Positions 33,955-42,713 of a stretch of DNA of 64,000 nucleotides are shown piece by piece. Source of the stretch: Grimontia kaedaensis (GTDB lineage: Bacteria; Pseudomonadota; Gammaproteobacteria; Enterobacterales; Vibrionaceae); the NCBI RefSeq assembly GCF_023746615.1, contig NZ_CP082276.1, forward strand, positions 496,001 to 560,000. Direction: 5' to 3'. Within the stretch, counting starts at the first letter, position 1, and every line of letters starts with the position of its first letter. The translations under genes and the position numbers were made by a program. The notes under the pieces were generated by a model. It had not been told where the DNA came from and made no database searches. It saw only the letters and a program-made list of their open reading frames with translations.

Positions 33955-35388
33955 TCAGTTAAATACCACCTGAATATCGGTGTATTCGGCTAATCCTTCT
34001 TCTCCAAATTCGACACCCAGACCTGAGCTTTTGACTCCGCCAAACGGTGCGTTGGGCTGGATCATGCCGTGGCGGTTTATCCAGACTGAGCCGCATTCGA
34101 GGCGTTTCGCGACATCTGCTGCGGCTTGCGTGTCTGACGACCATACGGAGCCGCCTAAGCCTGAACTGCTGTCATTCGCGGCTTGAATCGCATCTTCAAT
34201 ATCGGTGTAACGGATAATGGGGAGAGCGGGCCCAAATTGCTCCTCATCGACCAGTGAATCGCCATTTTTTAACCCAGAGATAATGGTGGGTGGGAAAAAC
34301 TGACCGTTTGCGGCTGTACCGCCGAGGTGCACTTTGCCTTTGATTGCCGCTTCCGAGACGAGGCGGCTGACTTTTTCAAACTGAAATGGGGTGCACAGTG
34401 GACCAAGAATGGAACCTTCATCCATGCCATCGCCATACGGAACCTGTTTGGCGAATTCCACCAATGCGTCGCATACGTCATCATGGATGCTGTCATGCAC
34501 GTAAAGGCGCTTAAGCGCGGCGCAGGTTTGCCCATTGTTGATGAAGGCTCCCCAGAAAAGCCCTTCAGCGATGGCGTTTGGATCGGCATCAGGGAGGACG
34601 ATACCCGCATCGTTTCCGCCCAGTTCGAGGGTGAGCCTTTTCATGGAATCCGCTGCGCTTCGCATGATTGACTTGCCTGTTGCGGTTGAACCGGTGAACA
34701 CCACCTTACGGACATCAGGGTGTGATGATAGCAATTGTCCCACGCTGTTTTCGTTAGTGTCTTCACCCGCAACGGTATTCACGACGCCGGGTGGCAATAC
34801 CTGATTCATCAACTCAACGAGCTTTAAAGTGGAAAGTGGGGTGTAGGGGGAGGGTTTGATGACGACGGTATTGCCAGTAACAAGCGCTGGCATGATGTGC
34901 CAAATAGCGATGAGTACCGGGAAATTCCAAGGTGTGATGGAGGCGACGACACCCAAAGGCTTACGGTGCAACTCAAGTCGGCCTTCTTCGTTATCTTGTA
35001 GTACTTTGACACCTAGATTCAGGCTGGCAGTGTATTCGGCCCATGCGCAAGCGCCACCGATTTCCCAACGGGAGCCCAAGCCATTCAGCGGCTTGCCTTG
35101 TTCTTGGGTGATCAGTGTGGCTAAGGCCTCACTGTTATTTTTGATTAGGGTGACGATTTGCTGGCAAAGTGCGACTCGCTCTTCATGTGGAGTTGATGAC
35201 CACGTTGGGAAGGCGGTTTTTGCGGCGGCGACTGCTGCGTCGACATCTTGTTGATTTGATTGTGGTGCCAGTCCAACAATTTCCTGCGTGGAAGGGTTTA
35301 ACACCTCAAAGTAGGTATCAGCACTTATGCCTTGCCCATTCACTGTCATTAAATATGGCTTTGTTGGGTTCTCTGTTTCCGTACTCAT
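33955..35388 (-). CDS. NAD(P)-dependent aldehyde dehydrogenase
   Basis: 477 residues, complete. The general-base Glu lies in LTLELGGND and the catalytic Cys in NNGQTCAALKR; TPWNFPVL and FTGSTATGK mark the cofactor-binding domain. It oxidises an aldehyde to the acid in the cytoplasm. A FeaR-like AraC regulator lies directly upstream; in Escherichia coli FeaR controls phenylacetaldehyde dehydrogenase FeaB and amine oxidase TynA. Phenylacetaldehyde is therefore the leading guess for the substrate (inference), and the product would feed the paa pathway. Confidence 0.88.
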   Translation of the reverse strand: MSTETENPTKPYLMTVNGQGISADTYFEVLNPSTQEIVGLAPQSNQQDVDAAVAAAKTAFPTWSSTPHEERVALCQQIVTLIKNNSEALATLITQEQGKPLNGLGSRWEIGGACAWAEYTASLNLGVKVLQDNEEGRLELHRKPLGVVASITPWNFPVLIAIWHIMPALVTGNTVVIKPSPYTPLSTLKLVELMNQVLPPGVVNTVAGEDTNENSVGQLLSSHPDVRKVVFTGSTATGKSIMRSAADSMKRLTLELGGNDAGIVLPDADPNAIAEGLFWGAFINNGQTCAALKRLYVHDSIHDDVCDALVEFAKQVPYGDGMDEGSILGPLCTPFQFEKVSRLVSEAAIKGKVHLGGTAANGQFFPPTIISGLKNGDSLVDEEQFGPALPIIRYTDIEDAIQAANDSSSGLGGSVWSSDTQAAADVAKRLECGSVWINRHGMIQPNAPFGGVKSSGLGVEFGEEGLAEYTDIQVVFN

Positions 35389-35475
35389 GTTTCCAATCCT
35401 CGTTGATGAGTATGATTACCCCACCTTAGGATGAGTTAACTTGAGTGACTTGGAACAAACCGCCAAACTCATTGG

Positions 35476-36429
35476 CTATCGGCGACAGTTCACCATCGCG
35501 CCCGGTGCCATATCAAAACGCTTGTGGAACTCCTTGTAGAAATAGGAGAGATCGCTGAAGCCGCAGTGGTAGGCCACATTGGTCACTGAGCTATGATCGT
35601 CACTTTGAGACATGCCCATTAACAGCGCTTTTGCGTTATCAAGTCGGGTATTGATGAGTTTTCGGGTAGGTGACTCCCCAAGGGATTGAAACTGGCGTTG
35701 AAGGGTCCGACTGGATATCCCTAGCTTATCGGCGAGTTGGCAGGCGTCGAAGGTCGGGTCGTTGAAGTTGCGGTCGATCAGAGAGAGTGCCCGTCCAAGT
35801 ACTCCCTGCTTTTCACGCTCGCTTTGGCTTTTCTGTTTTTCCTTCCCGTCGATGTAAATTCCTAAAAGGTCAAAAGTGGAATCCATCAAGCGGGCGCAGG
35901 AGTCTGGCATGCCTTCCTCCATTGATTTTGCTACCACAGCAATAAGCGCGGTCCGTAATGGATCGTCATGCTCCACTATCACGCCACCAGTAATGGCTTT
36001 CCCGTATCGGTGGAGCATCTCTTCCCGTGGAAGGTGAATAGAGATTTGTCTAGAGGGATGACCATTCAATATAAAGCGGCTTGGTTGGGTAGAATCGACG
36101 ACATATATGTCGCCGGGCAACAAGGTGTGCTGCTTGTGATTTTGCTCGACGACGCAGCGACCTTCATCCTGTACCAGCATATAAAGATGATCACCGGGAT
36201 CTTGTTTAATCATGCGTTCTGACCGTGTTACCTGACCCACATTCATGCAAACATTAATGGCTTCGTAGCGGGACAGCATGAAGGGCTCGAGCGCGCCTTG
36301 GAGAGAGGGGGTGTTGGTTTGTTTTGGCTCAAGTGCGTACTGCCCGCATGATGCAGTGATCATGGTTTGTAACTCGTCGAGGTGCACGAGACTTGGCTTG
36401 GTTTGGCTCAATCTAAGATGGGATAACAC
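35476..36429 (-). CDS. AraC-family regulator (FeaR-like)
   Basis: 317 residues. The N-terminal part matches the AraC-binding-like domain of the FeaR group (DHLYMLVQDEGRCVVEQ, LLPGDIYVVDSTQPSRF) and the C-terminal ~100 residues carry two helix-turn-helix motifs (ACQLADKLGISSRTLQRQF; VAYHCGFSDLSYFYKEFHKRF). The start is a GTG with GGAGGG upstream. It lies 87 bp before the aldehyde dehydrogenase gene and is divergent from the second TRAP operon, so it may control either or both. Confidence 0.9.
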   Translation of the reverse strand: MLSHLRLSQTKPSLVHLDELQTMITASCGQYALEPKQTNTPSLQGALEPFMLSRYEAINVCMNVGQVTRSERMIKQDPGDHLYMLVQDEGRCVVEQNHKQHTLLPGDIYVVDSTQPSRFILNGHPSRQISIHLPREEMLHRYGKAITGGVIVEHDDPLRTALIAVVAKSMEEGMPDSCARLMDSTFDLLGIYIDGKEKQKSQSEREKQGVLGRALSLIDRNFNDPTFDACQLADKLGISSRTLQRQFQSLGESPTRKLINTRLDNAKALLMGMSQSDDHSSVTNVAYHCGFSDLSYFYKEFHKRFDMAPGAMVNCRR

Positions 36430-36807
36430 GACAGCCCTCCTTGGTTGCGCGGTTATTCAGATTTTTCTGGTTCGAAATTTGGGTCTATTGAAAAAATTCG
36501 AGTCATAAAGGCTAAAGTGAAAATAGTCTTCATGCTATTTGCCTTCGTTATTCATCACAAAAAGTTTACATCCTGTTGGCTGTCTAGCTGTTTCAGTACT
36601 GTGCTTCTCAATCACTCTTCTGTCCTTTATTCGTCTGCCACTAACATCTTTTTCCTATAACCTTATGTTTTTAAATGTATTGTATTTGAGGCTGTTTCAA
36701 GAGCGAGAATTAACGCATTTATCTTAATGTTAGTTTGTTGTTATGACATGTTACGTTATATGTTAAATATTGTCATTATGTGTATCGTAACGGATTGTGA
36801 GGTTGTA
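36430..36807. other. Divergent regulatory region before the second TRAP operon
   Basis: About 380 bp, AT-rich, no supported gene. A widely spaced inverted pair, ATGACA (36743-36748) and TGTCAT (36771-36776), lies 30-65 bp before the TRAP gene start and could be a regulator site. Confidence 0.4.
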
Positions 36808-37827
36808 ATGAAACGAGTGTTTTGGCGAGTAGCAGTAGGTTTGCTTTTCCTGCCTATGAGTGTGATGGCAGAGGTTGAACTTAAGATTGCCACATGGCTT
36901 TCCCCAGCAGCGGCGATGAATAAAACCGTGTTGCCAACATGGGGTAAATGGATTGAAGAAGCGACTGAAGGGCGCGTTAAGATTGCTCTGGTCTATGACC
37001 TTGGAAGTCCCAACAGTCTGATTGACTTGGTGGAAGATGGCGCGGTAGATGGTGCCTGGACTTACCACGGTTATTTCCCTGGTCAGTTTAAACTGACGAG
37101 CCTCGCGGAATTACCTAACCATAATGCCGGATCAGAAGCGGTATCTGTCGCCCATTGGCGGATTCATGAAGATTACCTTGCTGAGGCAGGGGAGCATGAT
37201 GGCGTTGAATTAGTGGGCGTTTTTACTCATGGCCCAGGCCAGATCCATATGCGTGAACCTTTGGAGAGCCTTGAGGATATCAAAGGCAAAAAAATCCGTG
37301 TGGGTGGCGGCATTCAGTCTGCAATCGGTGAGCGCCTTGGTGTTACTGGTGTAGCAGCGCCTGCTAACAAAATTTATGAAATGCTGACGCAAGGTGTTGT
37401 AGATGGTGTGTTTAACCCGATGTCGACTAAAACGACGCTGAAACTCCATGAAGTTGCACCTTATACACTGAAGCTGCCTCATGGCATGTATTTGGGCAGT
37501 TTCGGTATTTTTCTTAGCGAGGATACGCTTGATGAGCTGTCTAAAAAAGACAGAGACGCCATTATGGCGGTATCTGGCGAGAAACTATCCGCAATGGCGG
37601 CGAAAGCATGGGCTGATGCTGACGACTACGCAGAAGGTGTCGCCCGCGAAAAAGGGAACCAGATTGTTGATGCATCCGACCAGGATTTGGCGTATTTCGC
37701 TGCGGTCACCCGCGACTTAGATCAGGCTTGGGTTGAGTCAGTCAAAGATCGTGATGTGGATGCCAAAGCCGCTTTGAAAGCATTCCGCGAAGAGGCTCAG
37801 GCCTATGGGGTCGGTAATGGTCAGTAA
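36808..37827 (+). CDS. TRAP transporter periplasmic solute-binding protein (DctP-like)
   Basis: 339 residues with a Sec signal peptide (MKRVFWRVAVGLLFLPMSVMA) and the DctP fold, including LESLEDIKGKKIRVGGGIQS and the ligand-loop region NKIYEMLTQGVVDGVFNPM. The ATG at 36808 follows GAGG and starts the signal peptide; an upstream in-frame start at 36727 would put 27 residues before it. It is followed by overlapping DctQ and DctM genes. Substrate unknown. Confidence 0.9.
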   Translation: MKRVFWRVAVGLLFLPMSVMAEVELKIATWLSPAAAMNKTVLPTWGKWIEEATEGRVKIALVYDLGSPNSLIDLVEDGAVDGAWTYHGYFPGQFKLTSLAELPNHNAGSEAVSVAHWRIHEDYLAEAGEHDGVELVGVFTHGPGQIHMREPLESLEDIKGKKIRVGGGIQSAIGERLGVTGVAAPANKIYEMLTQGVVDGVFNPMSTKTTLKLHEVAPYTLKLPHGMYLGSFGIFLSEDTLDELSKKDRDAIMAVSGEKLSAMAAKAWADADDYAEGVAREKGNQIVDASDQDLAYFAAVTRDLDQAWVESVKDRDVDAKAALKAFREEAQAYGVGNGQ

Positions 37828-38371
37828 TAAAACAGGCATTGGCCAGCATTACTGGTCATTGTTCCAACAAGGATGTTGCTACCTGTTTCCCTTGATGCGT
37901 TGGACAAGTGCTTTGGCACTGATAGGCATGATGTTATTAACCGTCCTTGATGTGTTGGGCAGATACCTTCTCGGTACTCCTATTTTGGGTGGCAGCGAAT
38001 TGACCGGTTTCATGCTGTTGGTATTGGTCATGCTGATGTTGCCATTACTTGTTTTTAAAGATGATCAAATCCGGGTGGATTTACTCACGGATGCGATAAG
38101 TCCGTCGTTTGCCAAATGGGTTGAGAGGGTTTACTCCCTTGGCCTCAGTATTGGCTGCATCTATCTGGCGATGAGCGTCCATAAGTTGGGAGCACGTGCT
38201 GACAGAAAGCAATTGGTGACAGAGTACTTAGAAATTCCGGCCTCTTGGGCGATGTATGCGATTGCTTTCTGCTTGCTACTGAGTGCTTTTGCCTTTTTGT
38301 TCAGAGGGATCTGCTCAACGGCGACCTTAGATAGCCATGTTGAGTCCTTGGAGGGTGAGCGTCATGATTAG
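37805..38371 (+). CDS. TRAP transporter small permease subunit (DctQ-like)
   Basis: 188 residues, four predicted membrane segments, with the DctQ-type segment LDVLGRYLLGTPILGGSELTGF. It overlaps the 3' end of the DctP gene by 23 bp if the first ATG is used; an ATG at 37817 would shorten it by four residues. It overlaps DctM by 8 bp. Confidence 0.9.
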   Translation: MGSVMVSNKTGIGQHYWSLFQQGCCYLFPLMRWTSALALIGMMLLTVLDVLGRYLLGTPILGGSELTGFMLLVLVMLMLPLLVFKDDQIRVDLLTDAISPSFAKWVERVYSLGLSIGCIYLAMSVHKLGARADRKQLVTEYLEIPASWAMYAIAFCLLLSAFAFLFRGICSTATLDSHVESLEGERHD

Positions 38372-39665
38372 TGCCCTGATTGGACTCACGATTGTTTTGC
38401 TGTTGTGTGTACTGCGAATGCCTTTGGCTTACGCCATGACACTGGTAGGCGTCGTAGGATATGCCTCTTTACTGGATTTCAATTTCACTGCTGCCTTGAC
38501 GATCAGTGCCCGCCGAATTGTCGATACCTTACAAGACCCAGCGTTGAGCGTGATCCCCTTGTTTATTTTGATGGGTAACTTAATCAGCCGATCAGGGATG
38601 TCTGTTGAATTATTTCGGGCTTCTAATGCGCTGGTGGGACACCACCGCGGTGGTATGGCTATGGCGACCATCACGGCGTGCGGCGGTTTTTCCGCGATTT
38701 GTGGATCCAGTCTGGCGACGGCAGCAACGATGGGTCAGGTGGCTATCCCTTCTATGCGTCGGTTCGGTTATGCCGACAGCCTGGCGTCAGCCTGTATTGC
38801 TGCTGGGGGGACGCTTGGCATCCTTATTCCTCCCAGCGTGGCATTGATTATCTACGGTATTTTGACAGAACAAAGTATCCGTGAGTTGTTTGCGGCAGGT
38901 TTTGTACCGGGGGTGATGGGGATTCTGTTGTATCTGGCTGCGGTGAAGTATGTAGTGTGGCGCTCGCCAGAAGCTGGACCCCGTGGGCACGAAATGACGT
39001 CTCAGCAGAAACGGGAGGCCTACAAAGGTATTGCCGGTATTGCTTCTTTGTTCACCATCATTATGGGGGGGACATATCTGGGGATTTTCACGCCCACCGA
39101 AGCCGCAGGTATCGGGAGTTTTGGCGCCTTGGTGATCGTTTATCTGCGTGATCTGCTCACTAGAAAGCTGCTGAAAGAAGTTCTTTTTGAAACGGCGGTG
39201 ATGAGCGCAAAGATATTCTTTGTCGTGCTGGGCGCGTTGATTTTCTCCAACTTTATCAACCGTGCGGGTCTTCCTGAGGGATTGGTGCATTTCCTGACCA
39301 ATCAGGATCTTCAGCCCATGCTAGTGTTTTTAATGATCATCGTGATTTACCTGATGCTTGGCACTGTGCTCGAAAGTATGTCGATGATGCTGTTGACCGT
39401 TCCTGTGTTTTACCCTGTGGTTCAAAGTATGGGCTTTGACCTGATTTGGTTCGGCATTGTGGTCGTGGTGGTCACGGAAATCAGCTTAATTACGCCGCCG
39501 GTTGGCATGAATGTTTTTGTGCTGAGCGGTATGTTCAAGGACCTTGATAATCGCACGGTATTTCGCGGTGTGATGCCATTTTGGGTTGCAGATATGGTGA
39601 GGCTTTTCGCCATTATTTTCATCCCCGCTTTGGCGCTGGGTTTACCTAATTTTCTTTATGGATAA
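38364..39665 (+). CDS. TRAP transporter large permease subunit (DctM-like)
   Basis: 433 residues with about 12 membrane segments and the motifs GGFSAICGSSLATAATMG, GGTLGILIPPSVALIIYG and SLITPPVGMNVFVLSG. The ATG at 38364, after GAGGGTGAG, overlaps the DctQ stop; an earlier in-frame start at 38337 is less likely. A LuxR-type regulator follows 22 bp later. Confidence 0.92.
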   Translation: MISALIGLTIVLLLCVLRMPLAYAMTLVGVVGYASLLDFNFTAALTISARRIVDTLQDPALSVIPLFILMGNLISRSGMSVELFRASNALVGHHRGGMAMATITACGGFSAICGSSLATAATMGQVAIPSMRRFGYADSLASACIAAGGTLGILIPPSVALIIYGILTEQSIRELFAAGFVPGVMGILLYLAAVKYVVWRSPEAGPRGHEMTSQQKREAYKGIAGIASLFTIIMGGTYLGIFTPTEAAGIGSFGALVIVYLRDLLTRKLLKEVLFETAVMSAKIFFVVLGALIFSNFINRAGLPEGLVHFLTNQDLQPMLVFLMIIVIYLMLGTVLESMSMMLLTVPVFYPVVQSMGFDLIWFGIVVVVVTEISLITPPVGMNVFVLSGMFKDLDNRTVFRGVMPFWVADMVRLFAIIFIPALALGLPNFLYG

Positions 39666-39687
39666 ATTTGTGTAACAGGGGGACGTT

Positions 39688-40476
39688 GTGAACCTGTCTA
39701 TGCGAGAAACTCATGCAGTATTCCAGATTGCAGAGTGTTTGAATGCGGGCATGGAATGCTCGGAAATGCGCCAGCAAGTGGGTAAATGCTTGCTGGATCT
39801 TCTTGATGCTGATTACTTTGCTTCCTATGTATGGGACGGGCCGCGGTGCGGCTTTTCTCATCGCGTGGCGATAAATATGTCTGACGACAATCTCTCTCAC
39901 TATGAAAGCTATTTTCAGTATCACGATCCTATTACGCCCAAGCTGCAACAACGTAAACAGGCGACGGCAGTGAGTCAAATCATGCCGCACAGTGCGCTGA
40001 AGCAGACGGAGTTCTTCAACGACTTCCTGTCTATTGATGGACTGACTTATGGATTGAACTTCCATGCCCATGATGGTCGCCAGAATATCGGAGATATCAG
40101 GATCTGGAGAAGTCGCAGACGCAATGACTTCACCAAAAGAGATGTGGAAATTGTCAACGCAATGGGCGCGGCTTTCACCAATGCCATGAAGCACGCAAGA
40201 CCTGGTGCTTTTTCGAAAGAAGATGTCAGACCCGATGTTATCCCGGACATCAATGCATCTTCGGGGATGGATGAAGACTTTCTGGTGGAAGAGTATCACC
40301 TGACCGCGCGTGAAGTGGACGTGTGTTTAGCGGTGATACAAGGGCTGTCTGATAAGGAAATAGCCCGACGATATAATGTCTCATTCACGACGGTAAGGAC
40401 TCACATGAAGCATCTTTTTGAAAAGCTCAATGTGAGGGGGAGAACGCAGCTGATTCATAAAGTTCTGACCCACTGA
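39688..40476 (+). CDS. LuxR-family regulator, C-terminal HTH
   Basis: 262 residues. The last ~65 residues are a LuxR/FixJ helix-turn-helix (LTAREVDVCLAVIQGLSDKEIARRYNVSFTTVRTHMKHLFEKL). The N-terminal ~170 residues are a GAF-like sensory domain (YFASYVWDGPRCG; FHAHDGRQNIGDIRIWRS) and not a receiver. The start is GTG with AGGGGG upstream. It follows the DctM gene by 22 bp and is likely in the same transcript; it probably regulates that transporter or nearby catabolic genes. Confidence 0.85.
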   Translation: MNLSMRETHAVFQIAECLNAGMECSEMRQQVGKCLLDLLDADYFASYVWDGPRCGFSHRVAINMSDDNLSHYESYFQYHDPITPKLQQRKQATAVSQIMPHSALKQTEFFNDFLSIDGLTYGLNFHAHDGRQNIGDIRIWRSRRRNDFTKRDVEIVNAMGAAFTNAMKHARPGAFSKEDVRPDVIPDINASSGMDEDFLVEEYHLTAREVDVCLAVIQGLSDKEIARRYNVSFTTVRTHMKHLFEKLNVRGRTQLIHKVLTH

Positions 40477-40488
40477 TGAGAGATGGAT

Positions 40489-40531
40489 ATACCCAAACAA
40501 CCTGACCTTTTTCCTCAGGTTATTTGGGTAT
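40489..40531. repeat. Dispersed palindromic repeat, copy 2
   Basis: ATACCCAAACAACCTGA and its near-inverted copy TCAGGTTATTTGGGTAT flank a 9-nt T-rich loop. It lies between the convergent LuxR gene and the DUF2783-type gene and may also act as a terminator. Confidence 0.85.
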
Positions 40532-40563
40532 AAGGCGTATCTGAAATAAGCCGGCAGGGTGAG

Positions 40564-40749
40564 TTATTGGTTTGCAGCCACGATGGCTTGTTCCAGAATT
40601 TCTTGTTCGCCGATATGGTTGGCGAGAAGCAACACCAACTTGGCGTTTACCGTCATGACCTCTTCCGGAGGAAGAGAGTTATAAATGTTGGCGAGTGCTG
40701 CATAGAATGCATCTCCATCGGTGAAATTCGGCTCGATATTCAATTTCAT
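40564..40749 (-). CDS. DUF2783-type small protein
   Basis: 61 residues beginning MKLNIEPNFTDGDAFYAAL and containing NAKLVLLLANHIG, matching small DUF2783-type proteins that are encoded beside aromatic-ring FAD monooxygenases. Function unknown; a helper or stabiliser of the monooxygenase is possible. It overlaps the monooxygenase gene by 4 bp (ATGA), so translation is coupled. Confidence 0.72.
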   Translation of the reverse strand: MKLNIEPNFTDGDAFYAALANIYNSLPPEEVMTVNAKLVLLLANHIGEQEILEQAIVAANQ

Positions 40750-42416
40750 TGTGCTTCATCCAGTTGGTGACCAAGTGCGCGCTGCATGGCTTCTGTTATG
40801 TCGTTAATTGCCGGCTGTCGCCAGCGTGCGGTGATCACCTGATCAGGGCGAAAGAGATAAGCCGTACCTTCAGATAAGTCATATCTCTGGTGGAGCAATC
40901 CCTGTGTGTCTGTCAGTTGAGTGATTCCTCGGAGGTTTGCAGATTGCTGATCGTGGCTGATGAGTAGTACCTCTAAATCGGTAATCTTTGCCAGTTCAGC
41001 CAGAAGCTTATCCTGTTCTTTACTACCTTTTGCCACCATAATCACGAAATGATTGCCCACCCAATCGAGAAGCCAGGAAGCAACTTCATTTTTGTTTACA
41101 GGTGCATCTAGGATTGGACTACCCGGAATCAACACATTATTGAACGTGTCCCTGTCAGGCGTATTTAAGGTTGAATTGCGGTATGTGCAGGGTGTCGATA
41201 ATCTGCCGCTGTTAATCAGTGGACGCGCAAAAGGGTAGTTTTTTGCCAGTTCCAGTGTCGCATTCCTCAGCACCTTGCTCATGGTACTTTTGGGGGTGAT
41301 GAAGTCGGTCGCGCGGGTCGAATTCAGGATGTTTTCTTCTGCCGCGAACTGTCGCTCATCATTATAGGTACGAAGCAACAATGGAGAGGCCGTTTGGTTC
41401 AGTACCCGGCATAGCTTCCAAGCTAAATTTTCAACAGATTGGACTGCACCGTTTGCGCCGCGTGCACCAAAAGGGCTGACTTGATGTGCTGCATCACCGA
41501 CAAAAATCACCCGTTTATGGATGAAGTCATCCATCTTCCGACACTGGAAGGTATACACACTAGCCCACTCCAGGTCGAAGTGTTTGTCTGGCCCCAACAT
41601 GGCTTCGATACGGGGACGAATGTTCTCTTCCCTTTTTTCCCATTCGGGGTCTGCATCCCACCCGAGCTGCAGGTCGATGCGCCAAACGTTGTCGGCCTGA
41701 CGATGTAATAATGCGGACTGCTCAGGGTGGAAGGGTGGTTCAAACCAAAACCAGCGCTCAGTAGGAAAATCGGCTTTCATGACCACATCAGCGATCAGGA
41801 ATCTGTCCTGAAAAACCTGTCCTTTACTTTCCAAACCCAGCTTGGTGCGAATAGGGCTGTTTGCGCCGTCCGCAACAATAAGATAATCACAGGAAATCTG
41901 ATAAGTGCCGTCGGGTGTATCGACGGTTAGAAGGTTGATGTCTGTTTGCGCATCAACAACCTGAACGTTGTTTTTCCAGCGAAGATCGACCTCCGATAGC
42001 GTCTCAATCACATCGACCAGATATTCCTCAAAGTAATATTGTTGAAGGTTGATAAAGGCTGGGAGCTTATGGTGTTTTTCAGGTAGTAGGTCGAACTCAT
42101 AGACCTTTTCGTCACCAAAAAAAACCTTGCCCTTTTTCCATGTGATGCCTTTTGAAACCATCCGCTCTGCGCAGCCATACCGATTCATGATTTCGAGTGT
42201 TCGTTTGGCGAAGCAAATGGCCCGCGACCCTACGCTGACAGTGTTGTTGTCATCGAGTATGACGGACTCGACGCCTTGCTTTGCAAGATCAATAGCCATG
42301 GATAAGCCCGCTGGCCCGCCACCGATAATCACGACCTTGTGATGGGTCACTGTGCCTGATTGTTGGTCTTTACTCCTCGAATAGGAATAAACCGGATTGG
42401 TATAAGTTGATAACAT
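40746..42416 (-). CDS. FAD-dependent aromatic-ring monooxygenase (PheA/MhpA/TetX superfamily)
   Basis: 556 residues. An FAD-binding Rossmann motif GGGPAG lies at residues 32-37, the DG motif in YLIVADGANSPIR near 180, and the second FAD motif GDAAHQVSPFGARG near 302; a C-terminal thioredoxin-like domain is expected after 420. Enzymes of this type (MhpA, PheA, PgaE group) hydroxylate phenolic or aromatic acids with NAD(P)H and O2. A 25-residue N-terminal extension precedes the Rossmann fold. It is divergent from the MBL-fold/MarR operon with a palindromic operator candidate between. Substrate not known. Confidence 0.88.
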   Translation of the reverse strand: MLSTYTNPVYSYSRSKDQQSGTVTHHKVVIIGGGPAGLSMAIDLAKQGVESVILDDNNTVSVGSRAICFAKRTLEIMNRYGCAERMVSKGITWKKGKVFFGDEKVYEFDLLPEKHHKLPAFINLQQYYFEEYLVDVIETLSEVDLRWKNNVQVVDAQTDINLLTVDTPDGTYQISCDYLIVADGANSPIRTKLGLESKGQVFQDRFLIADVVMKADFPTERWFWFEPPFHPEQSALLHRQADNVWRIDLQLGWDADPEWEKREENIRPRIEAMLGPDKHFDLEWASVYTFQCRKMDDFIHKRVIFVGDAAHQVSPFGARGANGAVQSVENLAWKLCRVLNQTASPLLLRTYNDERQFAAEENILNSTRATDFITPKSTMSKVLRNATLELAKNYPFARPLINSGRLSTPCTYRNSTLNTPDRDTFNNVLIPGSPILDAPVNKNEVASWLLDWVGNHFVIMVAKGSKEQDKLLAELAKITDLEVLLISHDQQSANLRGITQLTDTQGLLHQRYDLSEGTAYLFRPDQVITARWRQPAINDITEAMQRALGHQLDEAQ

Positions 42417-42647
42417 AAAAATCCATCTAAAAATATTCTCATGTAAGAATAAATTTAGAGGTGATTAAACGACAGAATCAAGAAAATGTTGTTTCAATTT
42501 TGGGAGGATCTAGCTCTTTGTTAATAAGCTTGCTTTGTCTTAAACTATTAATGCATTGTAAATTAAAGATTTAACCTTGTGTTTTTATCTCTCTCATTGA
42601 TGAGTGAAGATTTTAGTGTCTTATATTTGATATGATGATGGATATTT

Positions 42648-42672
42648 GCAAATCTCACGTGAGAGTATTTGC
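42648..42672. promoter_or_regulatory. Candidate MarR operator
   Basis: A 12-bp perfect palindrome TCTCACGTGAGA (42653-42664) lies inside a larger inverted repeat with GCAAA (42648) and ATTTGC (42667) ends, 42 bp before the MBL-fold gene and about 230 bp before the monooxygenase. MarR proteins bind such palindromes in divergent regions; the link is inference. Confidence 0.55.
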
Positions 42673-42713
42673 TATCTTGGTTTTAGGAAGTCAATCATGC
42701 TAAAGGAACCAAT

